This document shows positions 46,135-55,483 of a DNA stretch of 64,000 nt, piece by piece. The position numbers and the translations under genes were made by a program. Source of the stretch: an uncultured Alistipes sp. (GTDB lineage Bacteria > Bacteroidota > Bacteroidia > Bacteroidales > UBA932); assembly GCA_902388455.1 (NCBI GenBank), contig CABMPD010000009.1, positions 1 to 64,000 on the forward strand, read 5' to 3'. Below the pieces are notes generated by a model. That model was given only the letters and a program-made list of their open reading frames with translations, searched no databases and was not told the DNA's origin. Each line of letters starts with the position of its first letter. Positions within the stretch are counted from its first letter, which is position 1.

Positions 46135-47137
46135 CTTTTCCTGACGGATATCTGAAACCGCGTAAAGCCAACTGGACTATAGACACTTTGGATCGTGGCA
46201 CGGGGCAGTCCTGGACAGATACCGTAACGTTCTTCCGCATCTTCCGGAAATCTCTGTGAGCACGGACCACAGACCTGAAAAACGAAAATTTCCCCGTCAG
46301 AAGATAAACACAGGCAATAGCTCCGTCAACACACATTCTGAAGAGAACTATACGGGCCCGCGGACCAGACGGCAGATTCTTGTACATCATCAGAAGATTA
46401 TTGCGGAAATTCAGGTAAAGTTTTCTAGGCGAATTATTCGGCAGTGTCCCTCCCCCCACATGATAGACTGCGGAAGCAGGATTGACCCATATCTCCCAAC
46501 CTGCAAGCATAATCCTCCAGCACAGATCTATCTCTTCCATGTGGGCAAAGAAACTCTCGTCCAGCCCACCCTGACTCCTCCACACCTCGGAACGGATCAT
46601 AAAGGCGGCTCCCGATGCCCAGAATACCCGGCAGGGAGTATCATACTGTCCTCTGTCCTCCTCTATCGTAGCAAGAATCCGGCCCCTGCAGTAGGGGAAA
46701 TACCATCTGTCCACGAATCCTCCGGAAGCTCCCGCATGCTCGAACCACCCGCGCTGAGCATAGCTCAGAATCTTCGGGGCACATACGGCACAGCGCGGTC
46801 TCGCGTCCATGAAAGCCTCCAACCCGGCAAGCCATCCGGGGGTCACTTCTATATCCGAATTGAGAAGCAGATAATAGCTGAACTTCTCTTCTGTTTTCTC
46901 TATTCCGGCAATCGCCCGGTTGTATCCTCCCGTAAACCCATAGTTCCGGTCCAGCAGGACAAGACGCACCTGTGACGGCCATCTTTCCCTCAGCATCTCT
47001 ACCGAACCGTCCTCCGACCCGTTGTCGGCGACATAAAGAGCATCATCCGGCGGCAGATGTTCCAGAACGGAGGGTATGAATTGTTCCAGATAGGACTTCC
47101 CGTTCCAATTGAGTATTACGACGGCAGTTCTTGACAT
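46124..47137 (-). CDS. Glycosyltransferase family 2 protein
   Basis: 337 residues with the GT-A fold. It has the nucleotide-binding start AVVILNWNGKSYLEQF, the segment VADNGSEDGSVEML, and the DxD-equivalent LLLNSDIEVTPG. The C-terminal acceptor region (SFFAHMEEIDLCWRIMLAGW) is of the rhamnosyltransferase-like GT2 type. No membrane segment is clear, but a hydrophobic C-terminal stretch might bind the membrane. It is last in the patatin-to-murF group, 11 bases after murF. Donor and acceptor are not known. Confidence 0.9.
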   Translation of the reverse strand: MSRTAVVILNWNGKSYLEQFIPSVLEHLPPDDALYVADNGSEDGSVEMLRERWPSQVRLVLLDRNYGFTGGYNRAIAGIEKTEEKFSYYLLLNSDIEVTPGWLAGLEAFMDARPRCAVCAPKILSYAQRGWFEHAGASGGFVDRWYFPYCRGRILATIEEDRGQYDTPCRVFWASGAAFMIRSEVWRSQGGLDESFFAHMEEIDLCWRIMLAGWEIWVNPASAVYHVGGGTLPNNSPRKLYLNFRNNLLMMYKNLPSGPRARIVLFRMCVDGAIACVYLLTGKFSFFRSVVRAHRDFRKMRKNVTVSVQDCPVPRSKVSIVQLALRGFRYPSGKVGE

Positions 47138-47148
47138 AATAAGACCAG

Positions 47149-48474
47149 TTATAAAACATCTTTCAATTCAGGAAGGTGTACTGCATTAGAGCCTTTCAGC
47201 AGAACGGTGCAGCCGTTCATAGGCTCCCTCTCCAGGACACGGCGGGCCTCAGCGACATCCTTGCAGAATGTAAAGCGGCTGTCCGCCGCCACCTGGGGGC
47301 ATGATGCGGCTGCCCGGCGGAACTCTTCTCCTACCAGCAGTATACGGCCGCAGTCCTTCATTCCCGCCGCCGTCTCCATCACTCTGAGATGTTCCGCAGC
47401 AGAATCTGCGCCCAGTTCCAGCATCTCTCCCAATATAAGGACTTTATTGGGGAATTGAGAGGCGGAGAAATTGCCAAGAGAGGCCTTCATGCTCGACGGA
47501 TTGGCATTATAAGTGTCCAGCACCAGGAGGTTATGAGCGGAATGCTCCAGCTGGGAGCGGAGATTGGTCGGAATATACGCCCCGACGGCAGCGGCGGCAG
47601 CATCCGGTGTCACGCCGAAATGCTGTCCGGCACAGAGAGCGGCCATCACATTGGAAGCATTGTACGAACCGATAAGATGCGTCGGCACTGTCATCCCGTC
47701 CCGCAGCCTTAATCTCAAATAAGGTTCCTCGGAAGTCATCGGCAATATCTCAGTTCCGGAAAAATCAACCCCGTAGCGGACTGTCCTCAAGTCGGGTCTG
47801 GCAGCAGCCATGGCGCAGAGTTCCGGATCATCGGCATTGAGAAATGCGGTATCTCCCGTACGCTGAAGGTAATCGTACAGTTCTCCTTTCGCCCGCTTGA
47901 CTCCTTCAAACGAGCCGAACCCCTCCAGATGAGCCTTCCCCACATTAGTAATCAACCCGTAGTCCGGCAGGGCAATTGCTGCCAGAGCCGCAATCTCTCC
48001 CGGATGATTGGCGCCCATCTCCACAACAGCGATCTCGGTCGAATCTGAGATGCGCAGCAGTGTAAGGGGGACTCCGATATGGTTGTTCAGATTGCCGGCA
48101 GTTGCCGTCACCCTGTATTTGGCCGAAAGGACGGCACACAGCAGTTCCTTGGTAGTAGTCTTGCCGTTGGTACCGGTCAGGCCTATCACAGGTATTCGGA
48201 AACGCGAGCGGTGCCTGCGGGCCAGGGCCTGCAGGGCCTCGAGAGTATCGTCCACTACGATATACTGTCCTCCGTCATTGAAACCGCTGTCTGCGGCCAC
48301 CACTGCGGCAGATGCTCCGGCCTCTAGAGCCGCCGGAGCAAATCGGTTGCCGTCGAAATTATCCCCGCGCAGAGCGAAGAACAACGCCCCCGGCTCCACC
48401 CTGCGGCTGTCGGTCGAGACTCCCGTTGAGGAGACAAACGCATCGTACAGCCTGTTTTCTATTGTCCTGTCCAT
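47149..48474 (-). CDS. murF: UDP-N-acetylmuramoyl-tripeptide:D-alanyl-D-alanine ligase
   Basis: 441 residues. The last cytoplasmic Mur ligase, which adds D-Ala-D-Ala to the peptidoglycan precursor. The P-loop is GLTGTNGKTTTKE, followed by EMGANHPGEIAALA, with the ATP/Mg site in the central domain. The C-terminal domain carries VLDTYNANPSSMKASL, a typical Mur ligase signature. It lies 23 bases after dut. Confidence 0.96.
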   Translation of the reverse strand: MDRTIENRLYDAFVSSTGVSTDSRRVEPGALFFALRGDNFDGNRFAPAALEAGASAAVVAADSGFNDGGQYIVVDDTLEALQALARRHRSRFRIPVIGLTGTNGKTTTKELLCAVLSAKYRVTATAGNLNNHIGVPLTLLRISDSTEIAVVEMGANHPGEIAALAAIALPDYGLITNVGKAHLEGFGSFEGVKRAKGELYDYLQRTGDTAFLNADDPELCAMAAARPDLRTVRYGVDFSGTEILPMTSEEPYLRLRLRDGMTVPTHLIGSYNASNVMAALCAGQHFGVTPDAAAAAVGAYIPTNLRSQLEHSAHNLLVLDTYNANPSSMKASLGNFSASQFPNKVLILGEMLELGADSAAEHLRVMETAAGMKDCGRILLVGEEFRRAAASCPQVAADSRFTFCKDVAEARRVLEREPMNGCTVLLKGSNAVHLPELKDVL

Positions 48475-48497
48475 TGTTACTTTATTTTCCTGCCACG

Positions 48498-48932
48498 TTA
48501 CTTCCTTCCTGTAGAGCCGAAACCGCCCTCTCCTCTCGCGCTCTCCTCCAGCACCTCGACCTCATCCCACTGCACCTTCTCATGACGGGCCACCACCATC
48601 TGCGCTATGCGCTCCCCGGGATTGAGGGTGAACGGTTCGTTGGAGAGGTTGACCAGTATGACCTTGATCTCTCCACGGTAATCCGCGTCGACGGTACCCG
48701 GAGTGTTGACCAGGGAGATGCCGTGCTTTATGGCCAGGCCGCTGCGTGGACGTATCTGTGCCTCGAAACCGGCCGGCAGCTCGATATACAGGCCCGTAGG
48801 CACGAGTTCCCGCTGGAGAGGATTCAGTGTCAGAGGCTCAGAAATGCTGGCTCTGAGGTCCATGCCGGCGGACTGCTCAGTAGCGTATGCCGGCAGCGGA
48901 AAGGGAGATTTATTGACTATCTTGACTTTCAT
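48498..48932 (-). CDS. dut: dUTP diphosphatase
   Basis: 144 residues; hydrolyses dUTP to dUMP. All five conserved motifs are seen: [44 protein letters not shown] and the C-terminal [10 protein letters not shown] arm. The gene begins 23 bases inside the end of the flippase gene, a large overlap for this window, so the two must be translated from one message. Confidence 0.97.
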   Translation of the reverse strand: MKVKIVNKSPFPLPAYATEQSAGMDLRASISEPLTLNPLQRELVPTGLYIELPAGFEAQIRPRSGLAIKHGISLVNTPGTVDADYRGEIKVILVNLSNEPFTLNPGERIAQMVVARHEKVQWDEVEVLEESARGEGGFGSTGRK

Positions 48933-50418
48933 CTGCTATTAGTTTATGTCGTCTGAAATGTTTTTCGATATAGAAGAGCCCCACAAGGTACACACCTATC
49001 AGCAGGGTGCGGACGGTCAGGGTCCAGCCGAAAGGAATCGTGTCGGGGATGGCCAGGTCCAGGGAATACAGCACCAGGCCCAGGATGATGACATCTGTAA
49101 TCTTGCCCCAGCGGTAGGGTATGGAATAGTACTTGCGGCCGAGCAGAACGCTGAGCACCAGCATCGTCAGGTAGCTGAAGAAATGGCCCCACGCGGCGGC
49201 GTGATAGGAGTACACCGGCAGGAATACGATATTGATCACGGCTGTCACCACCAGTCCGGCAGCGGTGATGTAGATGGCGAAAGAGGGACGGTCCGAGAGC
49301 TTGTACCACATCGACACGTTGAAAAGCATTCCCATCATCATGTAGGCCAGCAGCATCACCGGCACTATGCCCATGCCCTCCCGGAAGTCACTGCCCACGA
49401 TGAGCTGTATGATGTCCAGGTAGAAAGTCACACCCAGGAAAATCAGCATACAGAACATCACGAAATACTCCATCACCGAGGCATAGACCCGCTTGAAGTC
49501 CTTCTGGCGGGTATTGGAGAAGAAGAATGGCTCGGCTGCGAAACGGAACATCTGCACGAAGAGGCTCATGATTACGGCCACCTTGACAGCCGCCTGATAC
49601 ACACCCAGATCAGCCCTCCAGAGACTGTCGTCCACGTTGAAGAAACGGAAGAGGATACGGTCCAGGAAGTCGTTGATCACTCCAGGAAGACCGGCCACCA
49701 TCAGCGGCAGGGAGTAGCGCAGCATGTTTTTCAGAGTCCTGCGGTCCACTCCAAGACCCAGCCGCAGCATCTCCGGAATGAACAGAGCGAAGCACAGCAC
49801 GCAGCTGACCAGTATGGAGAATATCGGATAGGAGAAATCCGGAACGGCGGGAATCAGCCCGGAGAGCAGGTTGTCCGGATGCGCGGCGGCATATCCGGGG
49901 TACCACAGGAAGAGTAGCAGATTGGAACCGGCCTCGGCAAGTATTTTCACCACCTTGAATATGGCGAATCTCCAGGCGCGGTTCTCCTGCCGCAGCTTTG
50001 CGAACAGTATGGCAGTGAAGCAGTCGGAGAAGAGAATGACACCTATGTATATATAGATGTTCCAATACCCTCCGTAGCCCATCCGCTCTGCCAGTCCCCG
50101 GCCGAAGAGAATCATCAGCAGCAGGAACACCGCCGATACTGTAGAGACTGCAGCCAGAGCCCCGGAGAATACCCGGCGCGGCTCATAGCCCTCCTTGCTT
50201 GCGAAACGGAAGCATCCGGTTTCCAGTCCCATGGTCAGCAAGACCTGAAAGACAGCGATATAGGACATGAACTCCGTCAGCACCCCGTAGTCCGATGTGG
50301 ACAGGGTGTAGGTGTACAGGGGCAGGAGCATGTAGTTCAGGAAACGGGCCACGATGGTGCTGGTCCCGTAGATGGCCGTCTGTCCGGCGAGCTTTCCCAG
50401 TATCTGTCTCATTCCCAT
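48910..50418 (-). CDS. Oligosaccharide flippase family membrane protein (Wzx-like)
   Basis: 502 residues with about 12-14 membrane segments. The start (ATIYGTS-like segment [20 protein letters not shown]) and the following repeats fit the polysaccharide-biosynthesis/MATE superfamily that moves lipid-linked sugars across the inner membrane. Start is the ATG at 50418, with MRQI (50412) possible. Its cargo is not known. A related gene before dut and murF is common in Bacteroidota, so it may export a cell-wall or surface-glycan precursor. Confidence 0.9.
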   Translation of the reverse strand: MGMRQILGKLAGQTAIYGTSTIVARFLNYMLLPLYTYTLSTSDYGVLTEFMSYIAVFQVLLTMGLETGCFRFASKEGYEPRRVFSGALAAVSTVSAVFLLLMILFGRGLAERMGYGGYWNIYIYIGVILFSDCFTAILFAKLRQENRAWRFAIFKVVKILAEAGSNLLLFLWYPGYAAAHPDNLLSGLIPAVPDFSYPIFSILVSCVLCFALFIPEMLRLGLGVDRRTLKNMLRYSLPLMVAGLPGVINDFLDRILFRFFNVDDSLWRADLGVYQAAVKVAVIMSLFVQMFRFAAEPFFFSNTRQKDFKRVYASVMEYFVMFCMLIFLGVTFYLDIIQLIVGSDFREGMGIVPVMLLAYMMMGMLFNVSMWYKLSDRPSFAIYITAAGLVVTAVINIVFLPVYSYHAAAWGHFFSYLTMLVLSVLLGRKYYSIPYRWGKITDVIILGLVLYSLDLAIPDTIPFGWTLTVRTLLIGVYLVGLFYIEKHFRRHKLIADESQDSQ

Positions 50419-50431
50419 AATCCCGCCTGAT

Positions 50432-52768
50432 TTAATTCTTCAGTCCGTGTTCCCTGAATATCAGGAATCCGATGTTGAACGAAGGATACCACTTGGCTTT
50501 CTCTGCCTTTTCATAATATGCACATGACAATGACAGAGGTCCTATCGGAGACTGCCATACCAGAGCCGCATTGCCGACAAAGCCTCCGCGGGGGAACGGC
50601 TCCGTGTAGCGGTAACCTCCCAAAGCTGTCTGCTGCAAAGCCCTGTAAGGCTGAAAATAGCCGCCTGAAAGTTGTAGGAAAAACGTCTTGGTAAATTTGA
50701 AAACAGGCGTGATCATGGCTCCCACATAGATCGGTGCACGGTAAGCACCCATCATCAGTGTCCTGCTGTGCAATGTCGGCTGGAATGCCGGCATTGCTAT
50801 CATCGTGGAGGTATAATCACTCAGATTGAGAGGAGTGGACACGGTAAGGTCTATATTGTACCCCAAAGAGAACCATCTTCCGAGATCGTAATAGTCTTCC
50901 AGATTGAGCCTGGCCAGAAAAGTATGTTTGAGAGGCACCGACACGGATGTCCCGTCCGCAAACATTGTACCCTCAGTGTGGGATTCATGGCTGAATATAT
51001 AGCGGAACTCCAGAAGACGTCTTCTGCCGGAAGTAGGATACATATTATAGTCCAGCGTAGTCTGAGCCATCTTGAGCCTGCCCGTAAGATAGGACAGCCG
51101 CGTCCGGTCCTCCCTGTCGTACTGAGTATAGTTATCGGCGGGGAAATATATATACCGGTTGATTCCGGCAGTTATGCCGAACTCTGCCAGAATACTGCTG
51201 TTGTACGATATCGGTGTCCCCATATTGAGGGTTAGATATGTCTCACTTTCCCGGATATTGTGTGCCAGAGATTTTGAGAAGAGAAGTCCCTGGCTGCTGT
51301 TGAAATAGTCAAAGTTATGCGCATTCAGCATCACCTCATAAAGAAAAAGAGGGCGTATTCCTATATGCTGCCTGTAATACAGACCGACACCTGTAAAGAA
51401 CTGACCGATGTCAAGGTTGACTGCGGCATTCCAAGGATGACGGGAAAAATGCGTATGCGAGAGTCCCACAAAACCCTGCATGAGGGATGAAGACGAGATA
51501 TTGCCGCCCACAGATATGGACAGAACATTCTTAGGAACAGTTTCCAGCCGGAGTGTAAACAGGGAATCCCCGTTCAGCACGGCTGTAGGATAGAATGACT
51601 GAATGGCATTGGTGGACAGAACACGGTAATAACCTCTCTTGGCACGGTTGAACGAAATGGTATCCTTCTTGTCCGTGACAGTAGCCGTAATATACTCCCG
51701 CTGAGCCTCGGTAACAGGACCGGACACCTCCACCGAATCAAACTTGAGGTCCATGCACGTACTTCTGAACGCCACCCGCATGGAATCCACTTCGCTCCTG
51801 GTCCTGCGTCTGGACACCCTGTCCAGAATCTCGTCAATATAAAGCATCGCAGTGTCATAACCTTTCTGCACCAGCTCATCTATCTTGTCGAACTCCAGCA
51901 GGGAATAATCATAGATTCCCGATATCAGGACGCCTTCCTCCTCAGGCAGCTCATAGTCGGTATCCACTGTCATGATTGTCTCCAACTGCTTATACAGGTC
52001 ATCCTGATCCGCACCGATACGCTCACCCTTGACACATTTCGCTCCGATGATAAAATCGGGATGATACTTGTCCCGCATGATTTCCCAAGGGAAATTGTTG
52101 TAGAATCCTCCGTCGAACAGCAGGACCGAATCTATCATTATCGGCTTGAAATATGCCGGAAATGTCATTGATGCCCTGATGGAGGAACCCAGATCTCCGC
52201 TGTCCGTCACATAAGGGCGCTTGTTCAGGACATCGGCCGATACGCAGAAAAAGGGGATCATCAGACGGTCAAAATCATATCCCGCAGCCGCCGAGGCATT
52301 GGCGAACATCTGCACGAAAGCGATATCCATCGGAAAAGGTGAGACCAGGCTGGTAGGCAGCGATACCTTTATCTTACGCCGCCCCTGGGCCAGTTCCTTC
52401 TCATCCCATTTGATATTGAGGCTGACCATCGACGGTGTCGGATAACCCGAATAAAGATATGTGAAAAACTCCCGTTCTCCCTCTCCGCTATACCATGACT
52501 GGAACTCCCTGGTCTTCATCAGAGCAATCATCTCGTCCGGAGACATACCTATGGCATAAAGCCCCCCGACAATGGAACCGATGGACGTACCGCAGATATA
52601 GTCAATCGGCACAGAATTTTCCTCCAGTGCCTTGATCACGCCTATGTGAGACAATCCCTTGGCGCCTCCTCCACTCAGGACCAGGCCCACTGACTGCGCC
52701 CTCAGAGGCACGGGAACCAGAAGAAGGCACAATAAAACGACAAGGATTGATATTTTTCGGAGCAGCAT
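50432..52768 (-). CDS. Patatin-like phospholipase fused to an outer-membrane barrel (type Vd-like)
   Basis: 778 residues from the ATG at 52768. The signal peptide MLLRKISILVVLLCLLLVPV fits this start; an upstream in-frame ATG at 52792 would extend it by eight residues. The patatin domain has the oxyanion loop SGGGAKGLSHIG, catalytic Ser62 in CGTSIGS and Asp219 in DGGFYNN. After a POTRA-like segment (FDSVEVSGPVTEAQREY) the C-terminal half is a beta-barrel of BamA/Omp85 type. This architecture matches type Vd autotransporters such as PlpD, so the lipase could be exported or kept on the outer membrane. Its substrate is presumably a phospholipid. It heads the minus-strand envelope operon. Confidence 0.92.
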   Translation of the reverse strand: MLLRKISILVVLLCLLLVPVPLRAQSVGLVLSGGGAKGLSHIGVIKALEENSVPIDYICGTSIGSIVGGLYAIGMSPDEMIALMKTREFQSWYSGEGEREFFTYLYSGYPTPSMVSLNIKWDEKELAQGRRKIKVSLPTSLVSPFPMDIAFVQMFANASAAAGYDFDRLMIPFFCVSADVLNKRPYVTDSGDLGSSIRASMTFPAYFKPIMIDSVLLFDGGFYNNFPWEIMRDKYHPDFIIGAKCVKGERIGADQDDLYKQLETIMTVDTDYELPEEEGVLISGIYDYSLLEFDKIDELVQKGYDTAMLYIDEILDRVSRRRTRSEVDSMRVAFRSTCMDLKFDSVEVSGPVTEAQREYITATVTDKKDTISFNRAKRGYYRVLSTNAIQSFYPTAVLNGDSLFTLRLETVPKNVLSISVGGNISSSSLMQGFVGLSHTHFSRHPWNAAVNLDIGQFFTGVGLYYRQHIGIRPLFLYEVMLNAHNFDYFNSSQGLLFSKSLAHNIRESETYLTLNMGTPISYNSSILAEFGITAGINRYIYFPADNYTQYDREDRTRLSYLTGRLKMAQTTLDYNMYPTSGRRRLLEFRYIFSHESHTEGTMFADGTSVSVPLKHTFLARLNLEDYYDLGRWFSLGYNIDLTVSTPLNLSDYTSTMIAMPAFQPTLHSRTLMMGAYRAPIYVGAMITPVFKFTKTFFLQLSGGYFQPYRALQQTALGGYRYTEPFPRGGFVGNAALVWQSPIGPLSLSCAYYEKAEKAKWYPSFNIGFLIFREHGLKN

Positions 52769-52771
52769 TAT

Positions 52772-52779
52772 TATATTTG
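52772..52779 (+). promoter_or_regulatory. -7 element for the cyclophilin lipoprotein gene
   Basis: TATATTTG (TAnnTTTG) lies 31 bases before the start codon. No TTTG is present at the -33 position. It overlaps the leader of the divergent patatin gene. Confidence 0.45.
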
Positions 52780-52789
52780 TAAAATCATT

Positions 52790-52821
52790 CAAAGATAAGG
52801 AAACATCGCTATGAAATCAAA
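52790..52821 (-). promoter_or_regulatory. Promoter of the patatin-flippase-dut-murF-GT2 operon
   Basis: On the minus strand TTTG (52818-52821) lies 20 bases before TATCTTTG (52790-52797). The -33 box is inside the first codons of the divergent cyclophilin gene. Confidence 0.65.
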
Positions 52822-53491
52822 AATTTTTGCTCTGATGCTTATAGCGGCACTGACAGCCGCCTCCTGCGGCAACCGCAGCAGCAAGAACACCGAAGAGTCT
52901 TCCACCCTCGGAACAGCCACAGAAACTTCCTCAAAAACAACAACCATGGACAGCACACTTGCATTTGACCCGGCATCCCTGCCGGATGAGCCTGTTTTCG
53001 AAATTCACACTACAGAAGGGACCATCACTGTACTTTTGTACGCCGACACCCCTCTGCACAGAGACAATTTCATAAAACTGGCGTCCCGCCATTTCTACGA
53101 CAGCGTTCTATTCCATCGAGTCATCTACAATTTCATGATTCAGACAGGAGACCCTCTGACAAAGGATCCCGCAAATGAAGACCGCTTCGGCACCGGCGGC
53201 CCCGGATACACTATCCCCGCAGAATTCGTCGCAGCTCACACCCACAAGAAAGGAGCTCTGGCCGCAGCCCGGATGGGAGACATCTCCAATCCCCGCAAAG
53301 AATCTTCAGGCTCCCAGTTCTACATAGTCCACAACCCCGAGACGTGCGTGCATCTGGATGGCGAATACACCATATTCGGAGAGACTCTTGACGGCTTTGA
53401 CGTCATCGACAGGATAGCATCTCTGAGAACCGATGCAAACGACAGGCCGATTAAGGAAGCCCGCATCATAACCATCACACCTGTCCTATAG
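52811..53491 (+). CDS. Peptidyl-prolyl isomerase (cyclophilin) lipoprotein
   Basis: 226 residues. The lipoprotein signal has a lipobox ending in Cys19 (ALTAASCG), followed by a Ser/Thr-rich linker. The cyclophilin fold spans about residues 60-226, with the active-site region DNFIKLASRHFYDSVLFHRVI, FMIQTGDP and the GSQFYIVHN segment. It helps fold proteins in the periplasm or at the outer membrane. It lies 10 bases before the nitroreductase. Confidence 0.95.
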   Translation: MKSKIFALMLIAALTAASCGNRSSKNTEESSTLGTATETSSKTTTMDSTLAFDPASLPDEPVFEIHTTEGTITVLLYADTPLHRDNFIKLASRHFYDSVLFHRVIYNFMIQTGDPLTKDPANEDRFGTGGPGYTIPAEFVAAHTHKKGALAAARMGDISNPRKESSGSQFYIVHNPETCVHLDGEYTIFGETLDGFDVIDRIASLRTDANDRPIKEARIITITPVL

Positions 53492-53501
53492 CAGCCGTAT
53501 C

Positions 53502-54071
53502 ATGGATGTAAGAGAAGCACTGCACCGCAGCCGCAGCTACCGTCGTTTCTACCAGGAAGCGGCGGTGCCGGACGCGGAGCTCAGGATTATCACCGATGCC
53601 GCCAGACTGTCCCCGTCCGGACGCAATATCCAAGCCCTCAAATTCTTTATTTCCAACGACAGGAATCTCAACTCCAAGATTTTCGGAACGCTTTCATGGG
53701 CCGGATACCTTCCGGACTGGGACGGCCCGGAAGAAGGAGAAAGGCCATCCGCCTACATTGTACAGGTTCTTGACACCACTATTGCCGCCAACACGCTCTG
53801 TGATGAAGGCATAACAGCCCAGAGCATGCTGCTGCAGGCCGTGGAGCTCGGCTACGGAGGCTGCATCATCGCAGCTGTCAGGAGAGATGAACTGCACCGG
53901 ATACTTGAGCTGCCCGGACATTTCAAGATACTCAACGTCATAGCTTTGGGAAAACCGAAAGAGACAGTGGTCATAGAAGAGATGAAAGACGGACAGTACA
54001 AATACTGGAGAACGCCTGACGGGATTCATCATGTTCCCAAACGTCCCCTCTCAGAGCTCATCATTACATAA
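53502..54071 (+). CDS. Nitroreductase family FMN protein
   Basis: 189 residues. The family start (ALHRSRSYRRFYQEAAV) carries the FMN-binding Arg and Ser, and further on it has LSPSGRNIQALKFFI and GGCIIAAVRRDEL. FMN-dependent NAD(P)H reductase of the nitro/quinone/flavin type; many homologues have no known physiological substrate. It follows the cyclophilin gene closely and its stop codon overlaps the terminator of the opposite-strand gene. Confidence 0.93.
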   Translation: MDVREALHRSRSYRRFYQEAAVPDAELRIITDAARLSPSGRNIQALKFFISNDRNLNSKIFGTLSWAGYLPDWDGPEEGERPSAYIVQVLDTTIAANTLCDEGITAQSMLLQAVELGYGGCIIAAVRRDELHRILELPGHFKILNVIALGKPKETVVIEEMKDGQYKYWRTPDGIHHVPKRPLSELIIT

Positions 54072-54106
54072 AAAATGCGCCTTAAATCATCACGACTTAA
54101 GGCGCA
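54069..54106 (-). terminator. Terminator of the glycan operon
   Basis: A 10-bp stem (TGCGCCTTAA at 54076-54085, TTAAGGCGCA at 54097-54106) is followed on the minus strand by TTTTTT. It is about 70 bases downstream of the last gene of the GH31-GH84-GH20 operon and overlaps the nitroreductase stop codon. Confidence 0.65.
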
Positions 54107-54179
54107 CGCTTAACTTAACCTAAAACTTAACCTATGAAAAAACTATCACCTTTTCTTCTTACAAATTCCGTGCCATACC

Positions 54180-55481
54180 TTAATTGCTTCCACCTACAAA
54201 ATCCAAAGACTCCAGGCTGAAACTGAAAGGCACTGAACTTCCTGTCCATGTACTGCCGCCGTCAGACGTATAGAATATGGAGCCTGTCGCGCCGCTTTGG
54301 GACTGGACGGCAAACGCCCCTCTGGTCCAGTCTCGGAGAAAAGCCACAGAAACTATACTGCCGCCTGAAAACTCCGCACTGGCCGGACGCAGATCCGTAT
54401 ATGTCTGAAAACCGTCATCGGTTCTCAGCAATTGTCCTCCGGCACCCGAGGCCCAGAGCTGAGTGTTGTCTAATGCATCCAACGAGATAAGGTCCAGACC
54501 GGTAGACTGCATCCGTACCCAGGAACTGCCTTTGTCCAAAGATGTAAGGACTCCGGCAGTACCGCTGCAGGTCATATAAAGCACCGGCCCGGGGACGGCA
54601 CAGATATCCGAAGGTATCCCGTCCGCAGCAGTCACATCTACTGAAATCCATGTTCTGCCGCCGTCAGATGAATACTCCACCACAGCACCTCCGGCAAGGC
54701 TCCTGCCGCAGCACCAGACATTTTTCCCGTCAAGCACAGCCACCCCAGAGTAACCCAGGGTCCTGTCTGAATCACGGCACACACTCCACGAGCTGCCGCC
54801 GTTTGTGGTTTTCAGCACGATGCTTGTATCCGAAGCTACAGCCCATGCCGTATCTCCGTCAAAAGCAGTGACTGCCGCTATAGAGACGGGCCGGAGACCT
54901 GATACAGAACCTCCTTGATTGCTCCAGGACGACCCTCCGTCGTCTGTTCTGAGTATCACACTGTTTCTGCGCACAGTATCCGCTTCTCCTACTATCCAGC
55001 ACACACGGTCGCTAACGGCACATACATCCGTCAACCTCACACAAGGGACCGTAGAGGGAGAGCCCTGGCGCACCCACGAAGCTCCAGCATTGACGGTATA
55101 GAGTATGGCTCCGTAATCGCTGTCCACAGCTCCAACAGCCCAGCCGGCAGTGATTATCTCCAGCCGGACATCACAGCGGGCAGTACCTCCGTTCGGAATA
55201 TCCACCAACTCCATAACGCTGTAATATCCGTTCAGGACAAAACGCACTCCCTGCGTTCCGTCAGGCAATACATCCAGCACATATCCTCCCGAGGGATCCG
55301 TCAGCACAGCAGAGTCCCCGTAAAAAACAGACACACCTGCCAAAGCTTTCCCGTCCGGTCCGGTAACTGTTCCCTCAAGTCTTCCATAACCGGCCACAGG
55401 CTTGTGACAGCCTGCCAGGACAGCGGCGGCAGCAAACAACGCAAATACTGCAATTATATTTACACGATAACTTTTCATCAC
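54180..55481 (-). CDS. Lipoprotein with carboxypeptidase-regulatory-like domain and seven Asp-box (BNR) repeats
   Basis: 433 residues. Predicted lipoprotein (lipobox LAGC, Cys25). Residues about 33-105 (YGRLEGTVTGPDGKALAGVS) form a small beta-sandwich like the N-terminal domain of SusC. The rest has seven Asp-box-like repeats: ILYTVNAGASW, ILRTDDGGSSW, VLKTTNGGSSW, VEYSSDGGRTW, VLTSLDKGSSW, LLRTDDGFQTY and IFYTSDGGSTW. It should be a seven-bladed propeller of the Ycf48/BNR kind. I see no FRIP motif or sialidase catalytic Arg set, so it is probably not a sialidase. It is the last gene of the glycan operon, two bases after the transporter gene. A glycan-binding or scaffold role is inferred from context. 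Confidence 0.85.
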   Translation of the reverse strand: MMKSYRVNIIAVFALFAAAAVLAGCHKPVAGYGRLEGTVTGPDGKALAGVSVFYGDSAVLTDPSGGYVLDVLPDGTQGVRFVLNGYYSVMELVDIPNGGTARCDVRLEIITAGWAVGAVDSDYGAILYTVNAGASWVRQGSPSTVPCVRLTDVCAVSDRVCWIVGEADTVRRNSVILRTDDGGSSWSNQGGSVSGLRPVSIAAVTAFDGDTAWAVASDTSIVLKTTNGGSSWSVCRDSDRTLGYSGVAVLDGKNVWCCGRSLAGGAVVEYSSDGGRTWISVDVTAADGIPSDICAVPGPVLYMTCSGTAGVLTSLDKGSSWVRMQSTGLDLISLDALDNTQLWASGAGGQLLRTDDGFQTYTDLRPASAEFSGGSIVSVAFLRDWTRGAFAVQSQSGATGSIFYTSDGGSTWTGSSVPFSFSLESLDFVGGSN

Positions 55482-55483
55482 AT

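Noticed and set aside
54180..55481. Sialidase identity for the Asp-box protein
   Set aside because: Asp-boxes occur in sialidases, but no FRIP motif or catalytic Arg triad is seen, and the domain order fits a Ycf48-like propeller.
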